NCBI GenBank assembly: GCA_021234155.1
Contig: JAJEKV010000014.1
Coordinates: 8,573,563-8,637,562, forward strand
DNA length: 64,000 nt
Source: Isoetes taiwanensis
Lineage: Eukaryota; Streptophyta; Lycopodiopsida; Isoetales; Isoetaceae
Direction of reading: 5' to 3'
Shown here: positions 34,582 to 47,508 of the stretch, piece after piece
How positions within the stretch are numbered: position 1 is the first letter of the stretch
Layout of the letters: each line of letters begins with the position of its first letter
Made by a program: the position numbers and the translations under genes
The notes under the pieces: generated by a model
What the model saw: the letters and a program-made list of their open reading frames with translations, nothing else
Told to the model about the DNA's origin: nothing
Database searches by the model: none

Positions 34582-37224
34582 ATGCACAGTCAAGCAGCAA
34601 GAACAAACGGTAGTTTTGAAACCGATTTCAGCAGCAGCGGGTCTTTCAAATTTGAGGGGGGATCCGCCAGCATGCCTCTATCTAATTTAACAACGGCATC
34701 TGGCGAAGCCAGTATTTCATCAGGTAACATGAACGGCTACCAGCCGGCCTTGCAGCAACAGACTTCCAACATATCCGTTGCGCCCACATCCAGCGCTAAT
34801 CCTGCCAAGCGGAAGAGAAATCTTCCTGGAACGCCAGGTAAAAGCTTCAAATCTTATCTACAAAATTTTAATCCATTCCATTTTGTTGTTATTGCTTCTG
34901 TTGCTCAGTGCTGGCGTTATTTGTCTGCAGATCCTGACGCGGAAGTGATTGCACTCTCGCCAAAGACACTCATGGCCACAAACAGATTCGTATGTGAAAT
35001 TTGCAATAAAGGATTTCAGAGAGATCAGAACCTGCAGCTGCACAGACGTGGCCACAATTTGCCATGGAAGCTGAGGCAAAGGACGAGCAAGGAGATTCGT
35101 AAGAGAGTTTACGTTTGCCCGGAGCCTTCGTGTGTCCACCATGAGCCTTCAAGAGCACTAGGTGATCTGACCGGCATCAAGAAACACTTTTGTAGAAAAC
35201 ACGGAGAAAAGAAATGGAAGTGCGACAAATGTTCCAAGAAATATGCAGTTCAATCCGATTGGAAAGCTCATTCCAAAACCTGTGGTACTCGGGAGTACCG
35301 TTGCGACTGTGGAACACTATTTTCCAGGTTCGTTCAAGTTGCCCACTCAAAAATTCATCAAATTGATTTCGTCATGTCCATAGATCTGGTGAATTATAAG
35401 GTTAGAAAAAGCAGCAACCAGAATAGTTTTTTTATGAGAGAAATTGCGAGCGTGCTGTGCTGAGATCACCTAGCCATAGCCTGGCATTAAATGCCAGTTT
35501 TAGATTAACCAAAAATTGGGCTGGGGGGCTGACAGCAGGCCGTTACGGTGCGCATTAGGAAGATCCCAATCGATAGTCAAATGCCCGAATTTGAGAAAGG
35601 GTGATGAGAGCGTTTGAATCTTACAGCATTCCTTGATTTATGCTTAGAATCTAATCAAGGGCAATAGATGGATGTGTTATTTTGAGCATCTAGGGAGAGT
35701 AAAGAAACATTAAGTGTTGTGAGAAGTTAATTCTAACAAGAATGGTTGCGATTTGCAAGCAGGAGGGACAGCTTCATTACGCATAGAGCATTCTGCGATG
35801 CATTGGCGGAAGAGAGCGCCAGGGTAACGGCGGCCAAGCAAGGGGTGCACAGCGGCGAAAGCAGTCTGGATGCAGATCCTTCATTGTCCAAAATGGGAGC
35901 ATCTTCGCCTCAATCAATGCACATGCCATCCTACGATTCCCTCACTTCCATTTCTCGGAATGGATTGCCTGCCAACATCGCCGCTCTTGGTCTGCCGGAA
36001 CATGGCTCCTCCTTCAGATGGGGCCAAAGCGGATCAGCTCCAAGGCTGTCCCTGTGGTTGGATCCAGGTCCCGGCCCTCCGAATGCCCAGCAGATTATGC
36101 ACAACTGTGATTCTGCATCTCCCATGAACCATCTGGACAGCAGCTCTGCCTCTGCTTCCCTTATTCAAGCTGCCAACAAGGAGTTCATGGAATTTGATGC
36201 GTCTCAGTCATCTAGGGGTTCTAGTAACTTTGTCCCCATGCCTACCTCGGGCAATGGAAGCCTTACAAATAGCATTTTTGCTCCCATCAATAGCATGTGT
36301 TCTGTGCTTGGACAGAACATGCCCACATTTTCAGATTACGAAGATTTGGCCAATGGTTTGGACAGAGGTATGAACAACGGAAATGGATCTCTTTCTTTGT
36401 CGTCCACAGTTGGATTGACAAGCACAAGCATGGCCTCCCATGACGTTTCCAGGAACCGGCCAAATAATAATGTATCTTGTTCAGTGTTTAATCAGCAAAC
36501 GACGGGTTCACAGATGTCTGCAACTGCATTGCTGCTGAAAGCTGCACAGATGGGTGCCACCAGCAGCAGTCCATCAATATTGCGTGGATTTGGTTTAACC
36601 TCATCGGATTCTAACTCTAGTGCATCACTGTGGAATCAACAGCAGCAGGAACAAAAGTTATCTAGCAGTAACTCCAATGCTCCTCCTCCTATTCATCAGC
36701 ACCCGTTGCTGAAACGTGCGGGTGAGCTTTTTGGATGCTCCCTTGAATCAAATGCTTTTGGTGGCCAAGAAAGGCCCACAGATAACGTAGGAATGACAGA
36801 ATTTGTATCCTCTATGTCGGACACTTCTGACGTTTTTGGTGCAAGTGTGAGCAACTGGCAACAAATGTTTGGACTGCCTGGAGGTAGCGATGTGGCCAAT
36901 AATGTGCACTTAACAGAGGCTGCAGAAAAATGCACATCAATGCAGGGAACTCCGCATTCCCAAGGAAGCCGTCTTCCTTCAATACAATCCGGTTTCGGGA
37001 GCTTCCCAACAGGGGAGGAACATGATACGTTCACTCGTGACTTCTTAGGAGTTGGTGCATCGAATGGGCTTCCAGGCAGAAATCTGCCTCCCAGGGACCT
37101 GGCTAGCATTACTCCAATCACTGGTCTCAGATCAGATTTTGCTTCCTTCAGAAATCAGAGGGAGAGTCTTAGAACCATTAGTGCCAATGGACCTTCCCAA
37201 GCTGAGGCAGCAGATGCCTCCTAG
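34582..37224 (+). CDS. IDD: INDETERMINATE-DOMAIN (IDD) C2H2 zinc-finger transcription factor
   Basis: Nuclear DNA-binding regulator; the family controls flowering, root patterning, gravitropism and gibberellin responses, often with GRAS partners. Exons 34582-34837, 34931-35327 and 35764-37224 join in frame at GT-AG introns of 93 and 436 bases. The protein has KRKRNLPGTP before the fingers (nuclear signal), then ZF1 FVCEICNKGFQRDQNLQLHR and ZF2 from YVCPEPSCVHHEPSRALGDL. C2HC fingers KWKCDKCSKKYAVQSDWKAH and YRCDCGTLFSRRDSFITHRAFC follow (last His/Cys split by intron 2). C-terminal family motifs are present: MSATALLLKAAQMGATSS and TRDFLGVG. The start fits a Ser-rich N-terminus with SGEASISSG. 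Length of about 700 residues is at the long end of the family. Apparently intact; the only clearly functional host gene here. Confidence 0.95.
34838..34930 (+). other. IDD intron 1
   Basis: GTAAAAG...TCTGCAG, 93 bases, between the KRNLPGTP and DPDAEV blocks. Its length is a multiple of three without a stop, so it also reads through as coding. Family alignment shows it is spliced, because the two blocks are contiguous in known IDD proteins. Confidence 0.85.
35328..35763 (+). other. IDD intron 2
   Basis: GTTCGTT...TTGCAAGCAG, 436 bases, splitting the Ser-Arg-Arg of the last finger (TTTCCAG|GAGGGAC). Contains stops in the read-through frame. Confidence 0.85.
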
Positions 37225-37454
37225 TATTTCCAACTATTTGCAGCTCCATGCAGCTCACTTATTAAATGTGCTCCTCAAGTATCCTCTTACATTTGCTCGG
37301 GACAAGTCTAAGTATTGCAATGTACAGTGGTGCTTGCACAAGGTAGCAACCCTAATCAATTCCTAGTTTAAACTGTACTACATTCCTCTGTAAACTAGCA
37401 GCTGTGGTAGAAGATTTTCTAGATATGCTGATGAGACAGCATTGAATGGTTCCG

Positions 37455-37470
37455 AAATCAAATAAAATTG
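37455..37470 (+). terminator. Possible polyadenylation signal of the IDD gene
   Basis: AATCAAATAAAATT lies about 235 bases after the stop codon and contains AATAAA. Reasonable distance for a plant 3' UTR. Confidence 0.4.
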
Positions 37471-40400
37471 GTATGCTGGGACAAATCCTTTGTTTGCTCA
37501 AGAAGTTGGGAGCTGCACAGATGGATGGTATTCTTTTTTTAAGTTTAATGAGGGTATATTTGAATGTGACAAATATTTGTAGCGGGGAATTGTACCACTT
37601 GAATCTGAGCCTGAGGTATAAGTGCATGTAATAATATTCAAGTGATGGACGTCTCTTTTCAAGACGTTCCAATGGCATAGGAAGCATGTGAAATAACAGC
37701 GACTTTCATCATATTTGTAAAGCTCTAATTTGCACACAAATAACGCTTGCTCTGCTGCACATACGTTCTGCTGGGCTGGGCTGCTGCAGCACAAAGGAAA
37801 GCACATCATTGCACTGTGTAGTAATGCTATAGCTTGGCCGTCCTATGACGTGAAGCGTACTCTAGCAATAGTCCAGAATCCAGAATAGTTCAGGGTCATT
37901 CACTAGAGCCAAGTACAGTGCATTTTGGGGTATCGCAAATATCCATGCTTCCAAAAACCTAAAAATATGGACAGAATGGGGATGGATAGATGGCCATGAA
38001 ATGCCACGAAACACGAAAGGCCCGAAAGAGACTTGAGTTGATGTTTTTGGCAGGAAAAAGAAGCGAAAAGGAGGGCAGCAGGTATGAGCGGAGGTACCAC
38101 TGAAAAGTTCTTAGCACCCGACACAAACAAACGGAGCCCGTTAACGGCGTACGACTTCCCAGTCCCTGTTAGCCCAGTTTTCTTTTGGTCTCAATTATGA
38201 GTTTTTTTCGAGTGGCAGAGGGGATAAGCGTAAAGCAAAGCAACGATTGCTTCATCATTTAGAGGGCTTTTGTAACATGGCCCAAAGAGCAATTGCTAAA
38301 AGAGAGTAACAATTGCTACATCATTTGTGGCTTTTGAAGAAAAGCTACAGCCGCAGGTACTGCAGAATTGTTCCCCCATCCTTTAGTCGACCATGAATTA
38401 GAATATGATTCGGTCATGATGGAGCCCACAATTTATTAATGTTTGAGCTGAGATGCTTAAGTACTCGAACTATTGCATTGCCCCTCCCCTCGTGATCCAC
38501 TTTGTGAAAAAGAGAAATCCAGCAGCTTTCTACTTACTAGGATTTTTTACCAAAATCCTTTGGCATATGTATGTGTATGGGACCCCACCAAGCTTAGAAA
38601 ATAGAATGCATGAGCTCAACACTCGTGTGTACGCTATTCCGGGGTTTTGTAAAAGAGTTAAAAAAGCGAGGAAAGAATCAGGAAGGCACCCAAATAAGAA
38701 AGAAAGGGATTAAAGAAATGGGAGCAACAAACTGACGTAGCAGGGAGGGAATCAGGCAATTTGTGGAAATGGGACGAGAAAGCGAGGAAAGGGATAAACG
38801 GGACGGCAGGAGGAGCATCAGAGGCGGAGGAGGAGATTCTTCACGGAGGAGAAGGCCTCGCGAGACAGATGCAGCAGCAGGCCAGGATCTGCTTCTGCAC
38901 TGCACCATTTTCAGAATTAGCAGAGCAGTGCAGACTCCCCCCCACACATTATACAAAATATTTGGCCCAAAAACAGGCCCCACCGCCCAATCCATGCAAC
39001 TCCCATTATGCCTCATCATCATCATCCATTCAACTCAATGCATCTGCATGCCCAACATTTAAACCCCAAAAAAAAAAATCACATTTTCATTTTTATTTTC
39101 ATTTTCATTCTCATTACCCCATGCCATGATGCCCTTTCCATGCAATAGACTCCCCCTCCTAGTTACGCCCCATCATTTCACCCACTACCCTTCCTACGTC
39201 ACAGCACCTGCCATCCCCTTGTCCAAAGAATAGACTAAAAGCAACGCCAATAACAAAGGCTTTTTGGCCTTGTTGATAAGAGATCCATTGGAATTTCCAA
39301 GCCGAAGCCTCTTTCTTTAATCTAGCAGCGCCAGTGCTGTACCTCATGCTGCAGGGCCTTTGTTTTTAGTATCTCCGTGTATTTTTGGGGGTGTGCTAAT
39401 AATGGGTGAAGCCAGAAATTGGGGTTTGTGGGAAGAAGTGTCGATTGGGGCGGCGCTAATCAGTTTGATTTCTTTATTTAATGAAGGCATGGGGCAGTTT
39501 TGCGTTGGGATCTCCAACTCGCTTCTCCACATTTGTAGTCTTCCATCGTTTCACGAGGGGAAGACCATTCCAACTCCATTCATATGCTAATCATATGCTT
39601 TGGGAAGCTTGCCTCCAACATTTTCCCCTTGCTTTCTTTCGCCCTCTGCCACTTTAAAAGATGGTCAACCGCAAAAAAGCCAAAGCAAAAGCAAGATCTT
39701 CTTGCTACGCCCCTTAACATTTTTCCTTTGGGGTGGTTGAGTAATACCCTAGAGTGTTAGGTCAAATGGGGTTTTCAAGGAATGTAACACGTACACTTAC
39801 ATGCTCCTCTTCCTCAGTATACACGCATATTCCTGTTCAACTAGGATTCCCAACCTGGTCTCCATTGTCGACGTTCCAACCCCCCATGACTTAATCAAAT
39901 GTCATTTTCATGACAGGCCCCCCTTATAACACATTCACATACTACATTCTCTTGTTCCATGCAAATGATTAAACTATTCATCCCTTATAATAAGTTCAAA
40001 ATAAAACATAATAAAACATATCACATACTTTTTAACATTACACTATGTTTTCTAGATGTATATGCTCTTTTTTTTAAGTGACCTTACATTTTTCCAATAT
40101 TGTGCACATCTGTACCCTACGATTGCAATAAGGATGTTCTTATCTGGAGATGCCAAGGGGGAGTGAATGTCTAAGCTAGATTGTTATTTGTCGTATGCAA
40201 ACTATCAAATGATTCTATGAAAACATCCATATGGCACAATGGGTAAGCACGACACCCTAAACTTGACAGCACGACATCCTCGAGTTGTTAATACTTGTTG
40301 ATGCCTTGCCAATATATAATTTATTCGAGCATTTTTTTTTTATTAAGTACTCAAATGCAATTCTATTATGCTTATTAAAGAGTAGGTTTAGAATCTCAAA

Positions 40401-41560
40401 GAGACAAGATCTTTTCAAGCATATGATCTCAATGTCACATAAGCGTGCCAGAAGTTTTTTATTTTGTATATTTATGTACTTGCAAGCTTTTATGATTGTA
40501 TAAGAATTAGAACATAGGTCAATTTGTAAGCAATGTGAAGGGAAACTTATTCTGTTTTTATAAATAGTTAACTTTTAATAGCGACTTATACTTGATTGCC
40601 AGTCTCTTTACTTGAGCACTTGGCTCATAATATATTGGGAAAACAGAATAAGGAGGCAACCATCACAATGTCAAAGCAATTGAGAGCACTTTTGAGAGAT
40701 GCGATGAATGATTTTTCTTTTGTATGTCTATAATTTCATGATGTGCCCGTAGTTTTCATAAGGGCAAATAACACTTACATTATTGAGCATAAGTTTCTCG
40801 AACTTCCCAAAGAAAGGCATTCACATCCATTTGAGACATTTGTTTTTAGTTGTACCATTGAGGTAATAAAACTATCCTCATTTATCGAGATGAGTGGCTT
40901 GTCTCATCATCACCATCATCAAAAAAAGCTTAGTGCTATCAAGTTATAATCTCTAGATGTAGAGTGCTATCAAGTTATAATCTATACATGTATTTGGATT
41001 ATGATGTTATATGAAGATGGAATTAGCAGACACCAATGAGAAAACGATTTGTAAGTATGAAATATAAACTATCCTCTACACCTATATAGGAGAATAACGT
41101 GAGTCTGGTATATGCTACTCTTGCCAAAATAAGAAGTTATTCTTCGTCCATCTTGAATGGGTCGTCAATCTAGAATGCAAAAATAAATGATAATGATAAA
41201 ATCAATATAATAAACATTTTAATTCCAAATAACACCATCTACCAACTAAGACATTTGTGGCTAATAATAACCTAGTGGCTAGGACCAACAAAGATATGGT
41301 TAATCAAGCAAATTTGGACATGTGTCAACATAATGAGCTGTCAAACGAATCAACTAATGCTTTGAGTTGACGTCCATCTGCACCTGGCTTGTGCTCCTTG
41401 TAGATCAAGCTAACTTTATCACTCTTTGAGCACTCACACTGCAATTACATCCTAAAAACATAACTAGTAAACTGTGCCCAGCATTGCCACGTATAATTAG
41501 GGTCATGTATTTATATGTGCATTTGATATAAGACTGATTACAATGATGCAAGGTATAGCT
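37471..41560. other. Intergenic sequence
   Basis: No gene seen over about 4 kb. A (TTTTCA)n-like pyrimidine tract lies at about 39080-39115. Open frames at 38.45-39.13 kb are compositionally odd (purine-rich one way, His/Pro-rich the other). Poly-A/T-rich from 39.9 kb on. Confidence 0.4.
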
Positions 41561-42180
41561 TGAGACTAATGTTTAATTGATGCTTATTAACATGCTTGGA
41601 AAACGGAGAAGAGATATCTTAGCAAAGTTCAGGATGGGATGTCATGATCTGAGAATTGAAAAGGATAGGTGGAGAAAAGTAGACAAACAGGACAGGCTAT
41701 GCAGAATCTGTGACAGAGTGGAAATAGAGGACGAAAACCACATGCTTAATGAATGTCCAACTTACACAGACATCAGAGAAAAGTACAGGAGAGTAAGATG
41801 GGGGCAATCAGTACATACCATAATGGCAAGGACAGAAACAATGGGAGATCTGGCAGATGCAATACGGGAGATGCTGAACAGGCACCGGGAAGCACATGAA
41901 CAAAAAGGGCTTACGATATGATTTGCTCAAGAGGCAAATCATAGACGCCCACTAAATGTACAGCTTAAAGCTGTTTGATATAGACGCACACCTGCACGGC
42001 CTAGAAGCCAGAACAAAGTAGGGTGCCGGCATTAATAGGAAAAAGTGAGCCTTCAGAAAAGGCTACAACAAAACAGCGTGATGAGCTAGTAGCCCCCACC
42101 AGGGAGCTCGCCCACGCTACACAAGTCCAGAGGCCTCAGGGCACAAGGGACAATAATGTATTCTATTCTATTAAACGGGT
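41560..42180 (+). mobile_element. LINE 3' fragment with zinc-binding tail
   Basis: The frame at 41577-41921 reads like the C-terminus of a non-LTR retrotransposon: FRMGCHDLRIEKDRWRKV, then RLCRICDRVEIEDENHMLNE and CPTYTDIREKY, the C-x2-C...H-x4-C zf-RVT-type module. It ends before GTATTCTATTCTATTA at about 42158, a short tandem tail as in RTE-like LINEs. The rest of the element is absent (5' truncation). Confidence 0.6.
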
Positions 42181-42348
42181 GTTGCTAACATAATGGTATG
42201 ACATTTGCAAAACTTGTGAACCATATGGGAAGGAGGTGCATAGACACTTGTGAAGGATTTCGTTGGAGTCTAAGATTACATTACATATGATATAAGTTTT
42301 TTGTTTGGATTTATAGCATATGCTCAATAAGCGTATGTCTATAAATAC

Positions 42349-42380
42349 TTCTTATCTTATCTTATCTTATCTTATCTTAT
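42349..42380 (+). repeat. (CTTAT)n microsatellite
   Basis: Six to seven copies of CTTAT. Confidence 0.95.
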
Positions 42381-43139
42381 AAACCAAAATGTTATAAAGA
42401 TGCTTTAGGAAATGTTGTTTAGCTTGACTTTCATGTTAACAAAGGCCTAAATAATTGATGATCGATTAGCTTCAAATTATTAACATGTTTGAGCCAAGAA
42501 TTTTGGAGGAGAATTAATTGCCCTTATGATTGTTTTTGGGTCAAAGCATGGAGGTGGGGGGCACTTTTTGTGTCAATGACACATGGTGCGTAGTGGGTGG
42601 CTATTTTCTTTGTATTTTTGAAAAATAGTTTTCTTTCATTTTTTGATATTTTTCCCTGAAACGCATTCATATTACGCTTTGGAATAATTCAGTAGAACTA
42701 GGACATTCCAAAAGCTATGGATTCCATCTATTGGATGAATTGCTGTGTAGTCCGTAATCTTTCCTGACCTCCCTTTACATAACAATTGTACAAGTATGCA
42801 GTCATATTTTGGAAGTGATAGCTTACCATGCTTTAGATTGTTATAGCTTATGAAAAGCAATTAAATAGCATATATACACAACCAAAAATATCCAACAAAA
42901 CAAGCATACTTCATTGTAGAAAAGGGTTAAAGCATGGAGCTGGGGGCATTTTTGCGCCAGCCAAACATCCCCGAAGCACCTAATGCTGAAACTTTTACTT
43001 ATTTTTATTTCTATAACTCTGATGAAGCTGAAATTTGGTTAGTAATGCGAATGGCAAAGTGCCTATAAATTCTTTTGGCCATACTTGGGATTTCTTGTAG
43101 GACTTCATGATCTTTGTTTGATTGAAAAATATAAATCGA
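42381..43139. other. Intergenic sequence
   Basis: No gene seen. The phrase AAAGCATGGAG(G/C)TGGGGG recurs at about 42544 and 42932, with GGCA(C/T)TTTTT following, a diffuse repeat. Confidence 0.35.
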
Positions 43140-43310
43140 GACAGGCAGATCGACCATGAAAGAGCATGAATAGAGGATTTGCCAATGCTGTCAGCTAGGA
43201 GTTATTGAAGATGAGGCCTATACTCTTCAGCAGTGCCCACCATGTGCATCTATTGGGACATGCTATGAGGGGTTGGCTACACCCGACCAATCGCTATATA
43301 TGATGATGAA
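43140..43310 (+). mobile_element. LINE tail fragment
   Basis: A short frame reads RICQCCQLGVIEDEAYTLQQ CP, matching the C-x2-C ... EDE-x-(H/Y) ... CP pattern of LINE C-termini, as at 41.7 kb. Too short to place in a clade. Confidence 0.4.
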
Positions 43311-43598
43311 CACACCTGCAGTAGGAGCACCGACATCCTACATCTAGGAGATATTGGACATGCAGAGTCAGTTATGTTTCTGATCATCACATAACCATAT
43401 AAAATTATAGTTTATCAGCAAACCTATTACTGCTAAGGTTTTTTCCCTCGGAATTCCTTTGAAATGGGTTTTCTTATTCTTGGATAGTAATAGGCCAGTT
43501 GTTTGTTGTTTGGGTCCCATAGGTCGATTGATCTTCGTGGACGATAAAATTCAATTCAATTCCTTAGATTAAATAATTCTTTTACATTTGTACAGGGT

Positions 43599-45365
43599 GC
43601 TTGGCAGGCTGAAAAGCTACATCCAGCAGTTAATGCAGGCCTAATTGCTCTAATCCCAAAGGTAGATATGCCCATCAATTTTTCAGATTGGAGACCTATC
43701 TCATTAACAAATGTGACATATAAAGTTTTGGCTAAAATCTTTGCCAACAGGATCAAAAAAATTCTTCAGAATAAGATCTGTCCAGTCCAGTCTGGCTTTC
43801 TTCCAGGGAGATGCATCTTGGACAATTTTATTGGAGCTTATGAAGGTCTACAATGGAATAAACTAACCAATCAAGGCTGTGTGCTCTTAAAGTTGGATTT
43901 TAAGAGAGCCTATGACACCATTGACTGGAAATTTCTTCATAGGGCTATGGCACAACTTGGATTTTCAGAACAGGTTATTGGGAAAATAGTTGGCTTCAAT
44001 GCAACTGGCTGTTCAACAGTATTGGTTAATGGCTCTCCTTCTTCCTTTTTTGAGTGCAAGAGAGGGGTTAGACAGGGGTGTCCTTTAGCCCCCTATCTCT
44101 TCCTAATAGTAGCAGAAATGATTACTAGATATATCATGAAGATGCAACAAGATAAGAAAATCAGTTGCCTAAATCTTCCAGACACAAGAGACACTTTATC
44201 AGTAATGCAGTATGCTGATGATACTTTTGTGTTTTTAAAAAGGCAAGGGGACAGTATCCAAAATTTCCTTACTGCCATGGAGCTTTTTGGGAAAGCTTCA
44301 GGAGTGGTTCTGAACAAGGAAAAATGTGCCTTCATTTCTGATAGCCTGGAGGATCACATTGAGGGAATAAATGTTTGTGGTCTTCAGAAAGCTACTAAAC
44401 TGTTGGGTCTTCCATTAGCTCTCAACATGAGTCTACATGGCCTTTGGGAACCCATTGTGACCAAGATAAAGAAAAAGCTCCAAATGTATCCCAAATCTTT
44501 GTCCTTAGCTGGGAGAGTAGAAATAATTAACAGTGTTATTGCCAGCTCTTATGTCTATTTTTCATCGGCAATAATTGCAGACAAAAAAACATACCAGGAG
44601 CTAGAGGTCATTATGAAGGAATTTATTTGGCAAGGCACACATATGGTAGGATGGAAATATTTGACTTTACCTAGAAAGAAAGGAGGATTGGGATGCAAAG
44701 ATCTTTTCTTGCAGGCCCAAGCTTTGGCAGCAAAATTGGTTTGGAGAGCTCTGGACCCAGCTGCTAAATCTCCTGCCCTTGTTTTCACCAGATACTGGGT
44801 CGGGAAGACTACATTAGTAGGAAGTCCATCTACCCCTCATCATCTTCCTGATTCAACCTTTTATCAACTCAATCCAGGGTCTGGTACCTCCACCATAATG
44901 AAAAGGATAATCCAAGCCTGGAACAAGGTATCTGTATGCTTTAAAGCTTATCCAATAGAACAGGTTTCAGAAGACTTCAACTTTTTCTGGCATCAAGGGC
45001 TGGTTAGTGAGGATGATGGATGGAAATACAAGGAATGGATGGATAGGGGCTTGTGCACAATTGGTAGCATGACAGTTGGTGAGAACTGGAAAACATGGCT
45101 AGAAATTTCTAGTCTTGTTCAAGACACCACCTCTAATAGAAACATTTACAGAATCCTAACAAGACATAACAGGGAGAGGGGTGCACAAACAGCTGATCAG
45201 AATTGGACCATGAATGGTAAAGGATATAGTGTGGCTAAAGCTTATTCCTTGCTGTTGGGGTCAGCCAATGGGGCTGCACAGAACAGGAAGCCATTCAGAT
45301 TATTAGAAAAGGATGGAAACTACAATGTGCAAAGAAAGTCATTCTTTTCAGGTGGCTTTTCTTGA
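43599..45365 (+). pseudogene. LINE reverse transcriptase
   Basis: The frame is open from the truncation point, with AWQAEKLHPAVNAGLIALIP upstream of the first ATG at 43668. RT motifs follow: WRPISLTNVTYKVLAK, QSGFLPGRCILDN, LKLDFKRAYDTIDW (motif A), GVRQGCPLAPYLF and QYADDTFVFLKR (motif C, catalytic YADD). KKLQMYPKSLSLAGRVEIIN in the thumb region is typical of plant L1 elements. The RT core itself has no stops and may be recent. It lacks an N-terminus, so it cannot act alone. Confidence 0.85.
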
Positions 45366-45844
45366 ACAAAAGCTTGAAGTCAAATGCTCACAGAGCGAAA
45401 TATAATAACCAAAACTCTGACAGATGTCCTTTAGGTTGTGGCCAAGCTGAATCCTCTACACACATATTTATTTGCCCTTGGCTGACCCCCTTTTGGAACT
45501 GGATAGGCAATCATATTGGTGCTGTTCCAGCTACTGAACATGATCTTTTTGACTTCCTAGCAAATACTTCCTCCTTTGTGGATACAATTAGATCATTATG
45601 CTTGTGGGTAATCTGGAAGCACAGGAACAATGTGGCCATCAATCACCATGCTCCAGATTTGAACTTTCTTAAGACTACCATCCAATTGGAGTTAGCAGAG
45701 GCAGCCATGGCACACAGAATGAATAAGGGATGCAATTATGATAAAAGATGGGATGCTTTGGGCTCTTTTCAAGGGTTCTATGCTTTCTTTTCGTCTTATT
45801 TCAATAACATATCTAATGTCTCTGACAGATTATCTAGTCAGTAA
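45362..45844 (+). pseudogene. LINE zf-RVT tail, shifted frame
   Basis: Continues the LINE in another frame after a shift near 45300. It contains CPLGCGQAESSTHIFICPW, the zinc-binding zf-RVT module, then WVIWKHRNNVAIN, the usual terminal block of plant L1-like proteins. Stop at 45842. Confidence 0.8.
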
Positions 45845-45849
45845 GCATC

Positions 45850-46181
45850 ATGAGGGTGGCCATGCCAGAGAGGTCCCGGAGGATACTCGACCCATGTCTC
45901 ATCAGGAGGTGTTAGCAGCTCTGCAATGGGTCAAAACAGAAACGATCATGATCCGAACCTTTCAGCGAATATTGAAAGATGAAGATATTTGGCTCTTCAA
46001 ACAGGAAATCAAGCATTATTTCGAGGAGAAGCTGCAAATCTGTATAGGGGCCCGGGAATCGTGGATCCTCCACATTCTGGATTCATCTGCTTATGGAGCA
46101 GTGGAGCTTGATCACCTACTGTTCAAGTATACTATTCACGCCTCGGCAATCATATCATTGGACGGAGTCACAGAAGGCTGA
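45850..46181 (+). other. Unexplained open frame in the LINE 3' region
   Basis: Downstream of the RT stop, a frame stays open for about 110 codons (ALQWVKTETIMIRTFQRILK, then IWLFKQEIKHYFEEKLQI). It has normal-looking composition and ends before the poly-A tail. I do not recognise it; it may be an unusual LINE 3' extension or captured sequence. Confidence 0.35.
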
Positions 46182-46444
46182 AGTTTTTATCACTCTAGCA
46201 GGAGCTATCAGAACAGTTAAAACTTAATGCTCTTATAATTTTGATTTTGGTATTCCTAAAAACTTTATTCAGTGTTTGAATTTTGGTAATTATCCTCCTT
46301 GGGAGTGTCAAGGCCATTTTTCAATTTGGCCTTTATAACAGGGTTTCCCCCTGTCCTTTTGTATTACTATGTATTTACATGTAATATAATATCACTGCCG
46401 TTTCTACAAAAAAAAAAAAAAATAATAATAATAATAATAATTCT

Positions 46445-47214
46445 TTTCAATTGTCCATATGGCACGATCTCGTCAAGTGCAAAGGACACTAATAAAAGCT
46501 CCCATAGCTTTAAAAATGAATATTACCTCGGGCTATGAGGGATTTTGTCTATTCCCCTTTAGATTTGTATTTAGCAAGCTTGCGTAAAGAGAGCTGCATC
46601 CAGATATCATGCCACATCAGCTTAAATTGATGAGCACCATTGAATTTCTAATTTCTTAATCTAACAACTATTAAAATTTAAAAAACTCTTGGAAATTGCA
46701 TGGGCCACTCTTCTCCGTCGACTATACTTCCACTCAACTGCATCCTGCATCGGCTATAGAGTGGAGGTCGCTGAAGCTAAAAGATTGGGATTGAGAGTCT
46801 CTAGAGCTAAACGATTTGAGCTGACCTGCACCCTTACACTGATGCAAGTTAGTTTGCTTTATTCACATTCTTCCAACTAATAAGTGCAAAGAATGATATC
46901 AAAAATCTCCTTTACCCTCTTGCAAAAATCCCCTTTGCCTCCCCAACTCAAGGCGACCCCCTACTCAAGAGGGCAAAGGCAAGCCTGCCCCTTTCCCCTT
47001 TGCCCTCTTGCAGGTCCAAGCTCTTAGTTAAGCGGATTGCATTTTTGAAAACCTACAAATGTTCCTTACAATATTTTTTAGCATAGAAGATTTAGTAGAG
47101 AAAGGGGATATGTTCTATTTTATTGAAACTAAATAACATGACTTGTTTGCATTGCCAGAGATTGAAGGCTTTTAAAATATCTATCCTGTGAAAAAATCAA
47201 GTTTTAAACAAGGG
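46445..47214. other. Intergenic sequence
   Basis: No gene seen. Repeated TTTGCC/CTCTTGCA words at 46905-47020 only. Confidence 0.35.
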
Positions 47215-47508
47215 CATTGTGGAAATGGTGGAGTTGCTTGCTATGTGAGGCAGGAATGCAAGCATTGTGTGAAAGGTACATGGCAGGCATGTATGGATTA
47301 AGAACAAAGGCAATCATTTATTTGGCTAGAGCAAAAAACTGATGTGGATTTTCTCTATTTTCACAAAAGTCCTTTTGGAGACCCCATATTTTCTCTAATG
47401 AGACGACATACAGTGTATATGGCAGTATGCAATTTGGCTCCACGTCATATGCAAGAATACTTAAATGCATCTAGTGACGATCTGTTTTACAATTTAGAAC
47501 AAGGCATT
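47215..47508 (+). pseudogene. Possible LINE endonuclease fragment
   Basis: A frame reads GGVACYVRQECKHCVKGTWQ, then FLYFHKSPFGDPIF and VYMAVCNLAPRHMQEYL. This resembles the GG(V/I)A-x-YVR ... (A/C)VCY-x-P blocks of AP-endonuclease-type LINE domains. It has one internal stop and is cut off by the LTR beginning at 47509. Confidence 0.35.

Larger units (their letters stand above)
43583..46437 (+). mobile_element. 5'-truncated L1-like LINE
   Basis: The coding part starts abruptly in the RT and ends in a poly-A/(ATA)n tail at 46407-46437. AATAATTCTTTT occurs both just before the insertion (about 43571-43582) and right after the tail (about 46433-46444), a target site duplication. No endonuclease or ORF1 is present, consistent with incomplete reverse transcription. 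Confidence 0.85.

Noticed and set aside
38453-39129. Overlapping open frames downstream of the IDD gene
   Set aside because: Odd composition, no domain, no conserved start; left as intergenic.
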